Positions 1-9,268 of a stretch of DNA of 64,000 nt are shown here, one piece after another. The translations under genes and the position numbers were made by a program. The notes under the pieces were generated by a model. It saw nothing but the letters and a program-made list of their open reading frames with translations. It was not told the origin of the DNA and ran no database searches. The stretch spans positions 1 to 64,000 of the forward strand of contig CAYOOD010000035.1 of the NCBI GenBank assembly GCA_964405435.1, read 5' to 3'. Every line of letters begins with the position of its first letter. Within the stretch, counting starts at the first letter, position 1. Source of the DNA: DVEG01 sp964405435 (GTDB lineage: Bacteria; Cyanobacteriota; Cyanobacteriia; Cyanobacteriales; Oscillatoriaceae).

Positions 1-504
1 CTTATGGACTTCTTTTTGGCTATTGTAGCATAACTTTAGAGAATTGGTATAAATCGGGTGGCGATCGCGATACAGTTCGTTCAAGTCCAAATCTAGCTCG
101 GACGCGCCCAATTTTCTGACGGGCTGATTCTCAGCACTTGTTTTCATAAGGCTATCTCTCAATATCTTTTCGGGATTCAACCTGGGTATGAATTGCTGCC
201 CCGTGCAGAAAATTTCTATCCGGGGGATAAAGCGAAGTTGTAGAGTTTCTCTCAATCCGTAAACTGCCAAAGCAATGACGTTGGACATTTTGAACAATCG
301 GGCTGCGACCGTTCCAGAAGGACAGTCAAACCGAATGCTTTTGCTCTCCGCGATCAATTGCACTTTCACTTCTTCCAAAAGACGTTTCAGCTCAGAAGCA
401 GGAACTAACTTAATAACGAGAGAGCCTACCAGCCCGTCCGATGCAGACTGAAATTCCCTTTCCAGTTGCAATTCGTCGCTGCTTTCACCCTGATTTTTAA
501 ACAT
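1..504 (-). CDS. Unknown protein, 3' end cut by the window edge
   Basis: An open frame runs from ATG at 504 down the minus strand to base 1 (168 codons) with no stop, so the C-terminus lies outside the window. The product starts MFKNQGESSDELQLEREF and is mixed-charge, with no signal peptide or membrane segment seen. I do not recognise the family. It lies 158 bases downstream of the HTH gene on the same strand, so the two may be co-transcribed. Most of the segment is otherwise unassigned, and the codon pattern looks coding (no stop over 504 bases, HIP1 site in frame). Confidence 0.6.
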   Translation of the reverse strand, partial: MFKNQGESSDELQLEREFQSASDGLVGSLVIKLVPASELKRLLEEVKVQLIAESKSIRFDCPSGTVAARLFKMSNVIALAVYGLRETLQLRFIPRIEIFCTGQQFIPRLNPEKILRDSLMKTSAENQPVRKLGASELDLDLNELYRDRHPIYTNSLKLCYNSQKEVHK

Positions 505-662
505 CTATGCCTCTACTTGTTCCCTTGACATTCAAACGTATCTTCGGGTTCCTCGTGACCCCTTGTTTCCCCCAAAATATGATGGGGAGAACGCGCGAAC
601 ACTTGCTCGGATTTTTGGTTGGCTGCTTTTTTTGAAAAGTCTCCATCTCTCAAAACAACTAA

Positions 663-1592
663 TTACTCGTGGTCGTAGAAACTGCCATCGGGTTTTCTGA
701 TGAAAACGCCCAGCCAAAGCAGTTCTCGATCGTCTGGCAGCGCCTCACCCCGGACGATATCGGACACTTTTTGGGGATCTAAGCCTGCTTCGCACCCTTC
801 TGCGAGCAATATCTCCTCAAATTGCTCGTAGGTTAATCGATTTCTGAGCCTGTATTCCTCCATTAAAATGTAAAAAGGATTGTTTTGATATTTTTTTAGA
901 TCTAGCAATCCCAGCTTTTGAACCTTGCTAAATATCAGGTCGCGCAGTCGGCGATCGACTTGTACCATGCCTTCCAAAGGCAAGCGCGAGGCGAGATAGG
1001 AAATTAGCGCCACCACTGCTTCGCTATCGAGCGGATCGACTTGATATTTTTCTAGATTTTCTGCACGCCCCTGAGCCGAAGCGTCTTCTGGTTGCAGTTG
1101 GCGCTGCACAAATTCAAGCTGTTGTGCTTGTTGCGGAACTTCAGATGCCTCCTTGGCGGGCGAGCCGTCTTTTGACGGGCGGCGCTGCGCGGACGACGCC
1201 ACCTCCGCTGACCGCACCACCGTATCTTTCAACACTTGTATCAATTCTGTTAAGGAGAGCGTTTGCAACCAAGCGCGGAACTTGGCTATCGTTACCGTCT
1301 GTCTGGCTCTCGGCTGCAAGCCCTCTCCTGCCGCGCCTTCCGTTAGATCGGTCAGTTCGTAATCCCCGCGCAAGTATCGGTCGATCGCTTCTGGGGTGAA
1401 ACCCGACAATTCGCACAACTTGGGCAGCAGCGCCTGCCACGTCTCGTCGCTGGGAAAGGCTCTAGCTGTCTCCCAAGCGCTGTAGGTTGGGAGTTTGATC
1501 TCTAGGCGAGCTGCGAACTTCTTCACGCCGTCGTTGGCGCGGATGTACTTGAGTAGCTCGGAAAATCTTTGTTTCTTTTCTTCTGAGATCAC
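663..1592 (-). CDS. Helix-turn-helix (XRE-like) DNA-binding protein
   Basis: The N-terminal part (KYIRANDGVKKFAARLEI followed by KLPTYSAWETARAFPS) reads as a helix-turn-helix of the XRE/Cro type, so a DNA-binding regulator is likely. The rest, about 230 residues, is charged and helical with no motif I recognise. The frame is open from an ATG at 1688, but GTG at 1592 has an AGGAGAGG Shine-Dalgarno sequence 8 bases upstream and gives a product of about 309 residues starting (M)ISEEKKQRFSELL, so I prefer that start. It precedes the truncated unknown gene at 1-504 on the same strand. The target of the regulator is unknown. Confidence 0.6.
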   Translation of the reverse strand: MISEEKKQRFSELLKYIRANDGVKKFAARLEIKLPTYSAWETARAFPSDETWQALLPKLCELSGFTPEAIDRYLRGDYELTDLTEGAAGEGLQPRARQTVTIAKFRAWLQTLSLTELIQVLKDTVVRSAEVASSAQRRPSKDGSPAKEASEVPQQAQQLEFVQRQLQPEDASAQGRAENLEKYQVDPLDSEAVVALISYLASRLPLEGMVQVDRRLRDLIFSKVQKLGLLDLKKYQNNPFYILMEEYRLRNRLTYEQFEEILLAEGCEAGLDPQKVSDIVRGEALPDDRELLWLGVFIRKPDGSFYDHE

Positions 1593-1806
1593 GCTGAGTG
1601 CCTCTCCTAGATGGGTAAAGTTGGAACGCTTATCAGCGACGTGAAAAGCCGAGATCGAGAGCCGTCCCAGCTTTATGATGCCAAACAAGGCAGTCAGGCA
1701 TCGGCTATTGGCCCAATAAGCTCAACATTTCTTTACAAAATCACCCCGCTTCATCGTTGACACCGCCCGAGGTTGTCGTTTACCTTAGTGGCATACAAAT
1801 ATCAGA

Positions 1807-2106
1807 TTATGCCATTTGTATGAAATCGTCAAGAGGCCAAACTCCAAAAGCAATGGCTGAATCCCGAAGTAGACGGGCGCGCGTTTCGCGGTTCGCAAGC
1901 GAAGCCTGAATAGCAGCTTCCAGCCTGCGCGTCGGATAGGCGAGGCGAGGGCGATCGCTCGGATCGCCGGAGAGAAGCGCGATCGCCCCTTCTCGGTGGA
2001 CGAACCGCTTTTTATCGTCTAAACGAATCGCCCGCGCGCAGAAAGTCTTTCTGGCTCGCCCTCCTAAAAGGGTTTGCCCAGCCGACTGTTCAAATATGCA
2101 AAACAA
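1807..2106 (-). CDS. Doubtful small ORF, possible gene remnant
   Basis: A 99-codon minus-strand frame whose C-terminal half (RRLEAAIQASLANRETRARL, then LLRDSAIAFGVWPLDDF) looks protein-like, while its N-terminal half does not. No family recognised and no convincing ribosome binding site. It may be the tail of a decayed gene. The rest of the 1593-2268 interval holds no other credible gene. Confidence 0.2.
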   Translation of the reverse strand: MFCIFEQSAGQTLLGGRARKTFCARAIRLDDKKRFVHREGAIALLSGDPSDRPRLAYPTRRLEAAIQASLANRETRARLLRDSAIAFGVWPLDDFIQMA

Positions 2107-2268
2107 TCCCGAATGATAGGTTGGGAAACGTCCGAAAATCCTTTCCTCTCAGGAGCGCGATCGCCCCGGAGCCGCGCGCCCGATCGCCTTCTCACTACAG
2201 TCCCCGATTCTCTGTCGGATCGGCTACGCCTTGCATGTTTTTCTATCCAATAGGGTTGGGTTTTTTCA

Positions 2269-2637
2269 ATGTTAAATACCAAAACAACTTCCTATCTCGA
2301 ACAAATCCGATGGGGGAACAAGCCACAGTGTCCCTACTGCAGTTCGACCAATTCTTCTGCCATTAAGAGTGAAGGCCGATATCGCTGTAATACCTGCTTT
2401 ACTTCCTACAGCGTTACCGTAGGAACGTTATTTCACAAAACCCGCGTGGATGTTGACAAATGGATTCGCGCGATTAACTTAGTGGCTAATTCCGCAAAAT
2501 CCGTCAGCGTCCGCCAGCTCGCCAAGGAAATTGACGTGAATAAAAATACAGCCTCTTACATGATTGCCCGCATTCGCAAAGCCATGATTGAGGAACAAGA
2601 GTTTCTAGATTCTCTGAGAAAGATAGATATTAATTAA
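2269..2637 (+). CDS. IS1595-type transposase zinc-ribbon/HTH protein without DDE domain
   Basis: The 122-residue product starts with a zinc ribbon (CPYC at about 22-25 and CNTC at about 41-44) followed by a SVTVGTLFHKTRVDVDKW stretch typical of the N-terminal domain of IS1595/ISXO2-family transposases. After that comes an HTH-like segment (VRQLAKEIDVNKNTASYM). The ISXO2-like DDE catalytic domain that normally follows is absent: the frame stops after residue 122 and the downstream sequence is non-coding. No terminal inverted repeats were recognised. It is either a truncated transposase or a stand-alone DNA-binding protein derived from one. The reading frame is intact and ends cleanly, which allows either reading. 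Confidence 0.75.
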   Translation: MLNTKTTSYLEQIRWGNKPQCPYCSSTNSSAIKSEGRYRCNTCFTSYSVTVGTLFHKTRVDVDKWIRAINLVANSAKSVSVRQLAKEIDVNKNTASYMIARIRKAMIEEQEFLDSLRKIDIN

Positions 2638-2639
2638 CT

Positions 2640-2850
2640 CAAGCGGCTACATACGCGAGCTGGAACAAAAGCATTACAGAAGAGAACGGGGAATGAGGAA
2701 TAGGGAATGGGGAATGGGAAATGGGCAGCCGCCTGAACAACGTGGCTCAACCAGCCATTTTTAAGCCGATAGAGTTTCGATTTTCCCGATACCCGATACC
2801 CGATTACCCATTCCCAATGGCTCCTCTATTCACAGCCACTTGAGTGAAAC
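2640..2850. repeat. Intergenic structured repeat, copy 1 (GGGAATGG / CCCGATACC type)
   Basis: Tandem GGGAATGG-like heptamers at about 2688-2727 face a pyrimidine-rich complement (CCCGATACCCGATTACCCATT) at about 2786-2813, followed by GGCTCCTCTATTC and CACTTGAGT. The same order of motifs, with many identical blocks, recurs at 34885-35110. The arms could pair into a long hairpin with a central loop of roughly 60-70 bases. It has no ORF. Confidence 0.6.
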
Positions 2851-3655
2851 CTCAGTTTTTTCTCGATCCGATTTTTTCCTCACCACGGTGCTGCTGTGCA
2901 AATTGCGCTTGTTTGGATTTTTTGACGCGCTCCAAATCGGAAACCTCTCTCGGCGAATATTACTTCATGGAAATTTAATCATCCGTGAAGTCGCGATTCG
3001 AGGAAGGGCGATCGCGCTTCATTTGACGCCAGAGACGGCTGCGATCTCCGCAGTTGCGGAACCCGAAAATAGCTGAGTCCGCTTAAAAACCAAAAATTAA
3101 ATATAACTGTCCCAGTTAGCGGTAGTGACGGAACTCGCATCCGTCTATAGCATAAAGGTTGAATAGAATTATCTATCGTTGGGAGGAAGACAGAGGAGAG
3201 AACCCAGTTTGAAAGCGCCAATTGGCTCGACGGTGCTAGCAGCGAGTCGATCGCGGGCGCTGCCAATTAGCAGCCGAGCCGCCGATGTGGCTTCTGCTGC
3301 CTCGAAACTTCGAGACAGACGGCGATCGCGAACTGCCAGAAAAACGAGTGCTTCAAATCGCGCAAATCTTCTCATGCAACCTAATTGCAATAGATTTGAG
3401 AGAGCGCGTCTTCTTTTGGGGATGGAAATGGGTAATGGGGAATCGGTAATTGGTCGTAAAAGTCCAATTATCGAAAAAGCGATTAGCGAAAATCCAATTG
3501 CCCCTCCCTCGGCACGGGAAATCAAAAAGCGCGACGGTTGCTCGTCTTCCCGACTGGTTGCTTTTCGTCTGAATTCAAGCGGCTCGCAGCCGTTTTTAAG
3601 ACAGCTAAAACCACATTGTAATTAGAAACAAATTCTCAAATATAGGCCATCTTAC
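2851..3655. other. Intergenic region without a credible gene
   Basis: Several overlapping frames on both strands are low-complexity, Arg/Ser-rich and lack ribosome sites. A short stretch at about 3420-3505 carries GGGTAATGGGGAATCGG and a partial complement, a further decayed member of the heptamer repeat family. No RNA gene was recognised. The promoter of the lysin gene at 3656 should lie near the end of this interval. Confidence 0.5.
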
Positions 3656-5230
3656 ATGGGTATTTCTTTAGTCAACGTTGCTAAATACTACAAGGGAAGC
3701 CCCCACCAACTCCGAGCGATCGAGCGACTCGAACAGCAACTTAAAGCAGTTCGGCCAGATCTTCTAGACGAGTCCTCAGATTTCGTCAGAACGTGGAGAA
3801 TTCCGTCGCAACCGCAACCACCGCAACCGACGAATAACGGCAGCGCCGCCGCCACCCCCGTCAAAAAGAACGGCACCGTCAGGCTGAACGTTCCCTATCT
3901 CAGCCAGCTCGACAACGAAAATAACCCCCACGGCTCCTGCAACGTCACCAGCGTTGCGATGTGCATGGGGTATTTCGGGCATCCGCTGAGAAATCCCAAC
4001 ACCGGCGAACAGCTCGAAGACGAACTGTATCGTTACATGCAGGATAACGGGTTGTCGCGGCATTCTCCCCAAGACTTAGACAGAATGTTTTCCATCTACG
4101 GCTACGAAAACGACTTCCAGCCCGATGCCAAGTGGGGAGAAGTCAAAAAGTGGCTCGAAAGTGGAAGACCCTGCATCGTGCACGGCTGGTTTACTCGTTC
4201 GGGACACATCATCACCATAATCGGCTACAACGATAAAGGCTGGCTCGTCCACGATCCTTACGGGCAGTGGTATAGCAGCGGTTACGACACGAACGTCAGC
4301 GGCGCAGGATTGACGTATTCCTATCAGATGATGCAAGATGTCTGCGGCACTGACGGCGACTTGTGGATTCACTACGTTGGCGGGAAAATCGGACAAGCCA
4401 ACGGCGGCTCTCAACCCGGCTTGACGGGAATCAAACTGCAAGATATCGTCAAGAGCGGCAAAGCCCTGCCCATGAGCGAAGCCTCTCAAAATAAGGAATT
4501 GATCAAGCAGATACAAGTGCGACTGCGATCGCTGAAGCTGCTCGGGGGGCCGGCAGATGGAGTTTGCGGGCCGGCCACGAGTGCCGCGATCGCCCGTTTT
4601 GCCCAAGCCTTCAAAGCTCCCACCGACAAAATCACTCCAGAACTGGCGAAACAAATCATTCAAGCCAAATCAGTGCCCGGGTTTAACCCCGCCAACCAAA
4701 TCGTCACGCCCGAACTGTGTGCCCAGCTTCTCAATTGCCCCCTCGATGATGCGCAAACCTACCTGCCCGGGTTGCTGAGCGGGCTGGACGCAAAAGGCAT
4801 TCTGAACAAGCCGACCCTGATAGCTGCCCTGGCGACAATTGGCGTAGAAACTGCCGGCTTCCGACCGATTAACGAATGGGGAGACGACGACTATTTCACC
4901 GAAATGTACGAATACCGCGAAGATTTGGGCAATACCCAGCCCGGTGACGGCATCCGCTATCACGGACGCGGATTCATTCAAATTACAGGTCGGGCGAATT
5001 ATCGCATGTACGGGCAAAAATTAGGCGTTCCTTTGGAGGATAAACCGGATTTGGCGTTAGATCCTCAAATCGCCGCTCAAATTCTCATCGAGTATTTTTG
5101 GGATCGCGAGGTTGATAAAGCGGCCCAAGACGGAGACTGGAAACTCGTCCGGCGCTTAGTGAATGGCGGCTTAAACGGTTGGGATCACTTCTGGCCTTTA
5201 GTCCAGGATTTGCAAAGGTATCTCGTTTAA
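3656..5230 (+). CDS. Three-domain lysin: C39-like cysteine peptidase, PG-binding, GH19
   Basis: A 524-residue modular cell-wall hydrolase. Residues 1-48 form a conserved leader (YYKGSPHQLRAIERL...) shared with the next gene. Residues 78-245 are a papain-like C39-type peptidase with a visible triad: Cys95 (GSCNVTS), His184 (SGHI) and Asp200 (HDPYG). Residues 278-322 match a peptidoglycan-binding type 1 repeat (ELIKQIQVRLRSL, DGVCGPATSAA). Residues 354-524 are a GH19 chitinase/lysozyme-like domain with Glu398 (GVETAGF) and the YHGRGFIQITGRANY motif. There is no Sec signal peptide, so export must use another route or cell lysis. Members with this GH19 domain are often phage endolysins, but no phage genes lie nearby. 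It could cut peptidoglycan or similar polymers; the peptidase substrate is unknown. Start ATG follows a TATAGGCCATCTTAC leader with no strong Shine-Dalgarno. Confidence 0.85.
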   Translation: MGISLVNVAKYYKGSPHQLRAIERLEQQLKAVRPDLLDESSDFVRTWRIPSQPQPPQPTNNGSAAATPVKKNGTVRLNVPYLSQLDNENNPHGSCNVTSVAMCMGYFGHPLRNPNTGEQLEDELYRYMQDNGLSRHSPQDLDRMFSIYGYENDFQPDAKWGEVKKWLESGRPCIVHGWFTRSGHIITIIGYNDKGWLVHDPYGQWYSSGYDTNVSGAGLTYSYQMMQDVCGTDGDLWIHYVGGKIGQANGGSQPGLTGIKLQDIVKSGKALPMSEASQNKELIKQIQVRLRSLKLLGGPADGVCGPATSAAIARFAQAFKAPTDKITPELAKQIIQAKSVPGFNPANQIVTPELCAQLLNCPLDDAQTYLPGLLSGLDAKGILNKPTLIAALATIGVETAGFRPINEWGDDDYFTEMYEYREDLGNTQPGDGIRYHGRGFIQITGRANYRMYGQKLGVPLEDKPDLALDPQIAAQILIEYFWDREVDKAAQDGDWKLVRRLVNGGLNGWDHFWPLVQDLQRYLV

Positions 5231-5444
5231 AAGGAGTGCTGAGTAACGAGTGCTGAGTGCTGAGTACGGGCTTTTCGCGAAAATCTCGTACAGGAGTAAC
5301 GCTTTTTACTTCTCAGCAAACAGCCCCAGATCTTCGTCAAAAATCATTTTTCAAAAGTCAACACTCAGCACTCAATACTCAGCACTCAGCACTCCTTTCT
5401 TCCCCATCCCCTATTCCCTATAAATTTGAAAAAGGTGACAGAAC
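5231..5444. repeat. Heptamer (GTGCTGA) tandem repeat with inverted complementary arm
   Basis: The left arm at 5233-5265 is built of GAGTGCTGA units. The right arm at 5361-5395 is built of ACTCAGC units in the complementary sense. They can fold into a long stem with a loop of about 95 bases between the two lysin genes. This short-tandem-repeat type is common between genes of filamentous cyanobacteria. The ribosome site of the next gene (AAAGGTG) lies just after it. Confidence 0.8.
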
Positions 5445-6251
5445 ATGAGCATTTCTTTGGTGAACGTTGTCAAATATTACAAAGGCGAACCCAACCAAGA
5501 AAAAGCCCTGCAGTTACTCCAGAAGGAAATAGAAAGAACCAACCCAGAACTGCTCAGTGAAACCTCCGAGTTTATTCAAATCTGGAAAAACCCGGACGAC
5601 GTTCCTGCCAGCGCAGTGCCGGCGACTAAGAATACCACGATTACAACAACTGCAACCACCGCCAGCGCGATCGCCGCTAACGCTCGAACCACAGCCCGCA
5701 CCTCTTCCGCAATCACTCTGGCATCGACGGCACTGCCAGAAAGGGTTGAATTAGATCTGCCCTATTTCACTCAGCTCGACAACGAGAATAACCCCCACGG
5801 CTCGTGCAATGTCACCAGTATGGCGATGTGCATGGTTTATTTGGGGCATTCCCCTCTCGGCGCTCGAGGAGAACAGCTCGAAGACGAACTGTATCAGTAT
5901 TGCCTTGATAATGGGTTAGATCGACATTCCCCAATAGACTTAGCCCAAGTCGTGAAAGCTTACGGCTACAAAGACGACTTTCAGGAAGACGCCAAGTGGG
6001 GAGATGTGAAAAAATGGCTGGCGTCGGGCAATCCTTGCGTAGTACACGGCTACTTTACCCGTTCCGGGCACATCATCGCGATTGTCGGCTACAACGAAAA
6101 AGGCTGGATCGTTCACGATCCTTATGGGGAATGGTACGAGTGGGGATATGACACCAGCGTCAGCGGGAAAAGCTTGACCTATACCTACGGCATGATGAAG
6201 CAAATTTGCGGTTCTGACGGCGATTTGTGGATGCACTACATTTCTAAGTAA
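5445..6251 (+). CDS. C39-like cysteine peptidase, paralogue of the upstream lysin
   Basis: A 268-residue protein with the same leader as its neighbour (SLVNVVKYYKGEPNQEKAL, residues 4-22), then a Thr/Ala-rich linker (about 55-98), then the C39-type papain-like peptidase with Cys121 (GSCNVTS), His209 (SGHI) and Asp225 (HDPYG). It lacks the peptidoglycan-binding and GH19 domains, so it equals the first half of the upstream gene with a longer linker. The two clearly arose by tandem duplication. No signal peptide is seen. Start ATG is preceded by AAAGGTGACAGAAC. Substrate unknown; a peptide crosslink or a bacteriocin-like peptide are both possible for the family. Confidence 0.8.
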   Translation: MSISLVNVVKYYKGEPNQEKALQLLQKEIERTNPELLSETSEFIQIWKNPDDVPASAVPATKNTTITTTATTASAIAANARTTARTSSAITLASTALPERVELDLPYFTQLDNENNPHGSCNVTSMAMCMVYLGHSPLGARGEQLEDELYQYCLDNGLDRHSPIDLAQVVKAYGYKDDFQEDAKWGDVKKWLASGNPCVVHGYFTRSGHIIAIVGYNEKGWIVHDPYGEWYEWGYDTSVSGKSLTYTYGMMKQICGSDGDLWMHYISK

Positions 6252-6269
6252 CTTCAGTTGCGACTTGCA

Positions 6270-6395
6270 GAGTTCAGACGGGGGAATGGGGAACGCGGAA
6301 CGAGAGAAATTGAGTTGATGTTGGCTCTATTACCGCGTTCCCGATTGTCCCGCTACCCGGACCAAACGGTCTGTCAAATCGTCAAATATTGGATG
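6270..6395. repeat. Divergent intergenic repeat of the GGGAATGG / CCCGATT family
   Basis: GACGGGGGAATGGGGAACGCGGAACGAG is followed about 60 bases later by GCGTTCCCGATTGTCCCGCTACC, a complementary arm. The block sits between the second peptidase and the first TIR gene and resembles the elements at 2640-2850 and 34885-35110 in plan, with weaker identity. Confidence 0.4.
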
Positions 6396-6429
6396 ATTGG
6401 GTTTTTTCGTTTATCTCAGGAAAGGGTGC

Positions 6430-9177
6430 ATGAAAGAAGCATTTATTTCTTATTCGCGCAAAGATCTGGATTTCGTAAAAAAAATTTACGAAGGATTTAG
6501 AAACCTCGGTCGCGAGGTATGGTTCGACCAGGATAATATACCGCTGACCGCCGATTGGCGGCAGGAAATGTATATAGGAATCGAAGAGTCGGCCAATTTT
6601 ATCTATATTATTTCTCCCGATTCGGCCAGCTCGAAACCCTGTACCGAGGAAATCGAACACGCCATCAAGCACAACAAGCGCCTCGTGCCGGTGATGTATC
6701 GCAAGACTCCCTCGGCAACGGTGCATCCGGTGCTGCGGAGCCTCAACTTTATTCCGTTTCAGGAAACCGATGATTTCGATACGGCATTCCAGCGGTTAGT
6801 CGAAGCGATCGATACCGATTTAATCCACGTCAAATGCCACACGCGCTTGCTGATGCGGGCGATCGAGTGGGACAAAAAAAATCGGGATAAGAGCTTTTTG
6901 CTGCGCGGCAACGATTTGAAAGAGGCGCGCAACTGGCTCTCGGAAGGGGTAGACAAGCAACCAGAACCGACGCCTTTGCACACCCAGTACATCATTAATA
7001 GCGGCGTTGCTGAAACCAAACAGCAGAAAGCGGCGATCGGGGCGATCGGTCTGGGCTTGGCACTGACAACGGGATTGGCGTTTGTAGCCTTGGCACTCTA
7101 CGGCATCTCCGAAAGCAATCGCAAATTAGCAGAAGAAAACCAAATTAAAACCCTAGCCGCCCTCTCGGAAGCTCGCTTCGTCAACAACGACCAAATCGGA
7201 GCGATGATGGTTGGCGTCAAAGCCGTGCAGCAACTGAAACATGCAACGTGGGCGAGCCGAGAAACCCGCCTGCAAACCTTCGCCGCTCTGCGGCAGATCG
7301 TCTACGGCTCTCAGGAAATCAACCGCCTGGAAGGACATCAGAGCCGAGTGTGGGAAGCGGTTTTCAGCCCTGACGGGGAGAGGATCGCCTCCGCAAGCGG
7401 GGACGCAACCATCAAACTCTGGAGCCGCAACGGCAAATTGCTCAACACTTTAGAAGGGCACAACGCGACAGTTTACAGCGTCAGTTTCTCAAACGACGGG
7501 CAGACGATCGCCTCCGGCAGCGCAGACAATACGGTCAAGCTGTGGAGCAAAGACGGCACCTTACTCAAAACCCTGGAAGGGCACGGCGATCGCGTCTGGA
7601 GCGTCAGCTTCTCAAACGACGGGCAGACGATCGCTTCCGCGAGCGAGGACAAGACGGTGAAACTCTGGAGCAAGGACGGCTCGTTGCTGAGAACGCTAGA
7701 AGGACATCAGGGGCCAGTCCTCTTCGTCGCCTTCTCCCCAGACGGGCAAACCCTCGCCTCCGCGAGTACGGATAAAACGCTCAAACTCTGGAATCTCGCG
7801 CAACCGGACGAGACGCCGATTACCCTCAGCGGACATAACGATGGGGTGAACAGCCTCTCGTTTTCGCCCGACGGAGAGATGCTGGCTTCTGCGAGTAAAG
7901 ACAATACCGTGAAACTCTGGAACCGCAACGGAGAAATGCTCTCAACTATCCGGCAGCGGAAGGGGCAATCGGCTACGAGCGTCCATTTTTCCCCCGACGG
8001 AACCAGGCTCGTCACCGCCAGTAGCGACAACACGCTGAAAATCTGGAACCTCAAGGGAGATTTGCTCCAAGTCATGCCCGGGCACGCCGACAGCGCGTAC
8101 AGCGCCCGTTACAGTCCGGACGGCAAACTGATTGTCTCCGGCGGTGCGGACAATACCGTCAGGATCTGGAGGAGCGATCGCGCCCAGCTCCGGCTCGTGG
8201 GGCACGCTGACAGCGTTTACAATGCCAGTTTCAGCGCAGACGGTCAGACCATTCTCTCTGCTTCCGGAGACGGCACCATCAGACTTTGGAAGCCGGACGG
8301 AACGCCGCTGAAGATCGTCAAGGCGCACGACGGAAACGTTTACAGCGCCCGATTTAGCCCCGATGGCAGGAGTATCATCTCCGCGAGCGAAGACGCAACC
8401 GTCAAACTCTGGAACAAAGACGGCGCGCTGCTGAAGACTTTCCAGGTACACGGGGTGGAAGTCAGGAGCGCGATTTTCTCTCCCGACGGTCAAATTATTG
8501 CTTCCGGGGCTGATGACGGCTCGATCGCCCTGCAAACGGCGAACGGGCAATTGCTGAAAAAATTTCAGGGGCACGACCATGCGATTCGCCACCTGTTTTT
8601 TTCGCCTGACGGTCAGTTGTTCGCCAGCGCCAGCGTGGACAACACCGTCAAGCTGTGGACCAAAGACGGCACCTTGCTCAAAACCCTCAAAGGTCACGAA
8701 GCTGGCGTTAACAAAGTCGTTTTCTCCCCCGACGGCAAAACTGTCGCTTCGGCAAGCAATGACACGACGGTCAAACTTTGGAACCTGGAGGGAACCTTGC
8801 TCAAAACCCTCAAAGGGCACAGCGGTCAAGTTCTGGGTTTGAGTTTTAGCGCAAACGGTCAAATGCTGGTTTCTGGCAGCAGTGACAAGACGATTGCCTT
8901 GTGGGGTGCTGACGGCTCGATGCTGAAAATTCTCAAGGGGCACAGCTCTGGGGTGAGAAGCGTGTTTTTCAGCCCGGACGGCAAGACGATTGCTTCGGCT
9001 AGCGCTGACAATACTGTCATCCTCTGGAACCTTGAGGAAATCCAGCCGTTTTCTTTGGATGTAGACGACCTGAAAAGCGGTTGCTATTGGCTGCAAGATT
9101 ACCTGAAAAATAACCCCAAGGTCGGCGAGGACGACCGCAAGCTTTGCGACGGGATCGGCGATCGCAATTCTCTTTGA
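6430..9177 (+). CDS. TIR-transmembrane-WD40 protein (14 WD repeats), copy 1
   Basis: The 915-residue product starts with a TIR domain (about 1-125): EAFISYSRKDLDFV is box 1, and SSKPCTEEIEHA carries the Glu (residue 74) at the catalytic position of NAD-cleaving TIRs. Residues about 201-225 are one hydrophobic helix (GAIGLGLALTTGLAFVALAL) preceded by KQQK. From about residue 299 come 14 WD40 repeats, enough for two seven-bladed propellers, and a short C-terminal domain (CYWLQDYLKNNP). No STAND NTPase lies between TIR and WD40. I chose ATG 6430, preceded by AGGAAAGG, over the upstream in-frame codon at 6397. Flanking charges suggest the TIR is cytoplasmic and the propellers would be outside, though the topology is uncertain. 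Bacterial TIRs act in antiphage or stress death by NAD depletion; a role here is inferred. Confidence 0.9.
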   Translation: MKEAFISYSRKDLDFVKKIYEGFRNLGREVWFDQDNIPLTADWRQEMYIGIEESANFIYIISPDSASSKPCTEEIEHAIKHNKRLVPVMYRKTPSATVHPVLRSLNFIPFQETDDFDTAFQRLVEAIDTDLIHVKCHTRLLMRAIEWDKKNRDKSFLLRGNDLKEARNWLSEGVDKQPEPTPLHTQYIINSGVAETKQQKAAIGAIGLGLALTTGLAFVALALYGISESNRKLAEENQIKTLAALSEARFVNNDQIGAMMVGVKAVQQLKHATWASRETRLQTFAALRQIVYGSQEINRLEGHQSRVWEAVFSPDGERIASASGDATIKLWSRNGKLLNTLEGHNATVYSVSFSNDGQTIASGSADNTVKLWSKDGTLLKTLEGHGDRVWSVSFSNDGQTIASASEDKTVKLWSKDGSLLRTLEGHQGPVLFVAFSPDGQTLASASTDKTLKLWNLAQPDETPITLSGHNDGVNSLSFSPDGEMLASASKDNTVKLWNRNGEMLSTIRQRKGQSATSVHFSPDGTRLVTASSDNTLKIWNLKGDLLQVMPGHADSAYSARYSPDGKLIVSGGADNTVRIWRSDRAQLRLVGHADSVYNASFSADGQTILSASGDGTIRLWKPDGTPLKIVKAHDGNVYSARFSPDGRSIISASEDATVKLWNKDGALLKTFQVHGVEVRSAIFSPDGQIIASGADDGSIALQTANGQLLKKFQGHDHAIRHLFFSPDGQLFASASVDNTVKLWTKDGTLLKTLKGHEAGVNKVVFSPDGKTVASASNDTTVKLWNLEGTLLKTLKGHSGQVLGLSFSANGQMLVSGSSDKTIALWGADGSMLKILKGHSSGVRSVFFSPDGKTIASASADNTVILWNLEEIQPFSLDVDDLKSGCYWLQDYLKNNPKVGEDDRKLCDGIGDRNSL

Positions 9178-9268
9178 GATTTTTGAGATTGCCGCTTATC
9201 CCTCTGCCGCGTTCTGCCTCTTCCCTCTCTTCCCTTCCTGTTTCCGTGCAAAAGTTAGGGTGCTTATC

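Noticed and set aside
3179..3625. 148-aa plus-strand ORF before the lysin
   Set aside because: Arg/Ser-rich, no motif, overlapping an opposite frame of similar quality, and without a ribosome site.
3656..5230. Prophage from the endolysin-like gene
   Set aside because: No holin, structural or integrase genes are present, so a prophage is not supported.
7942..9096. 384-aa minus-strand ORF
   Set aside because: Antisense to WD40 repeats; its repeat pattern is a mirror of the propeller repeats.
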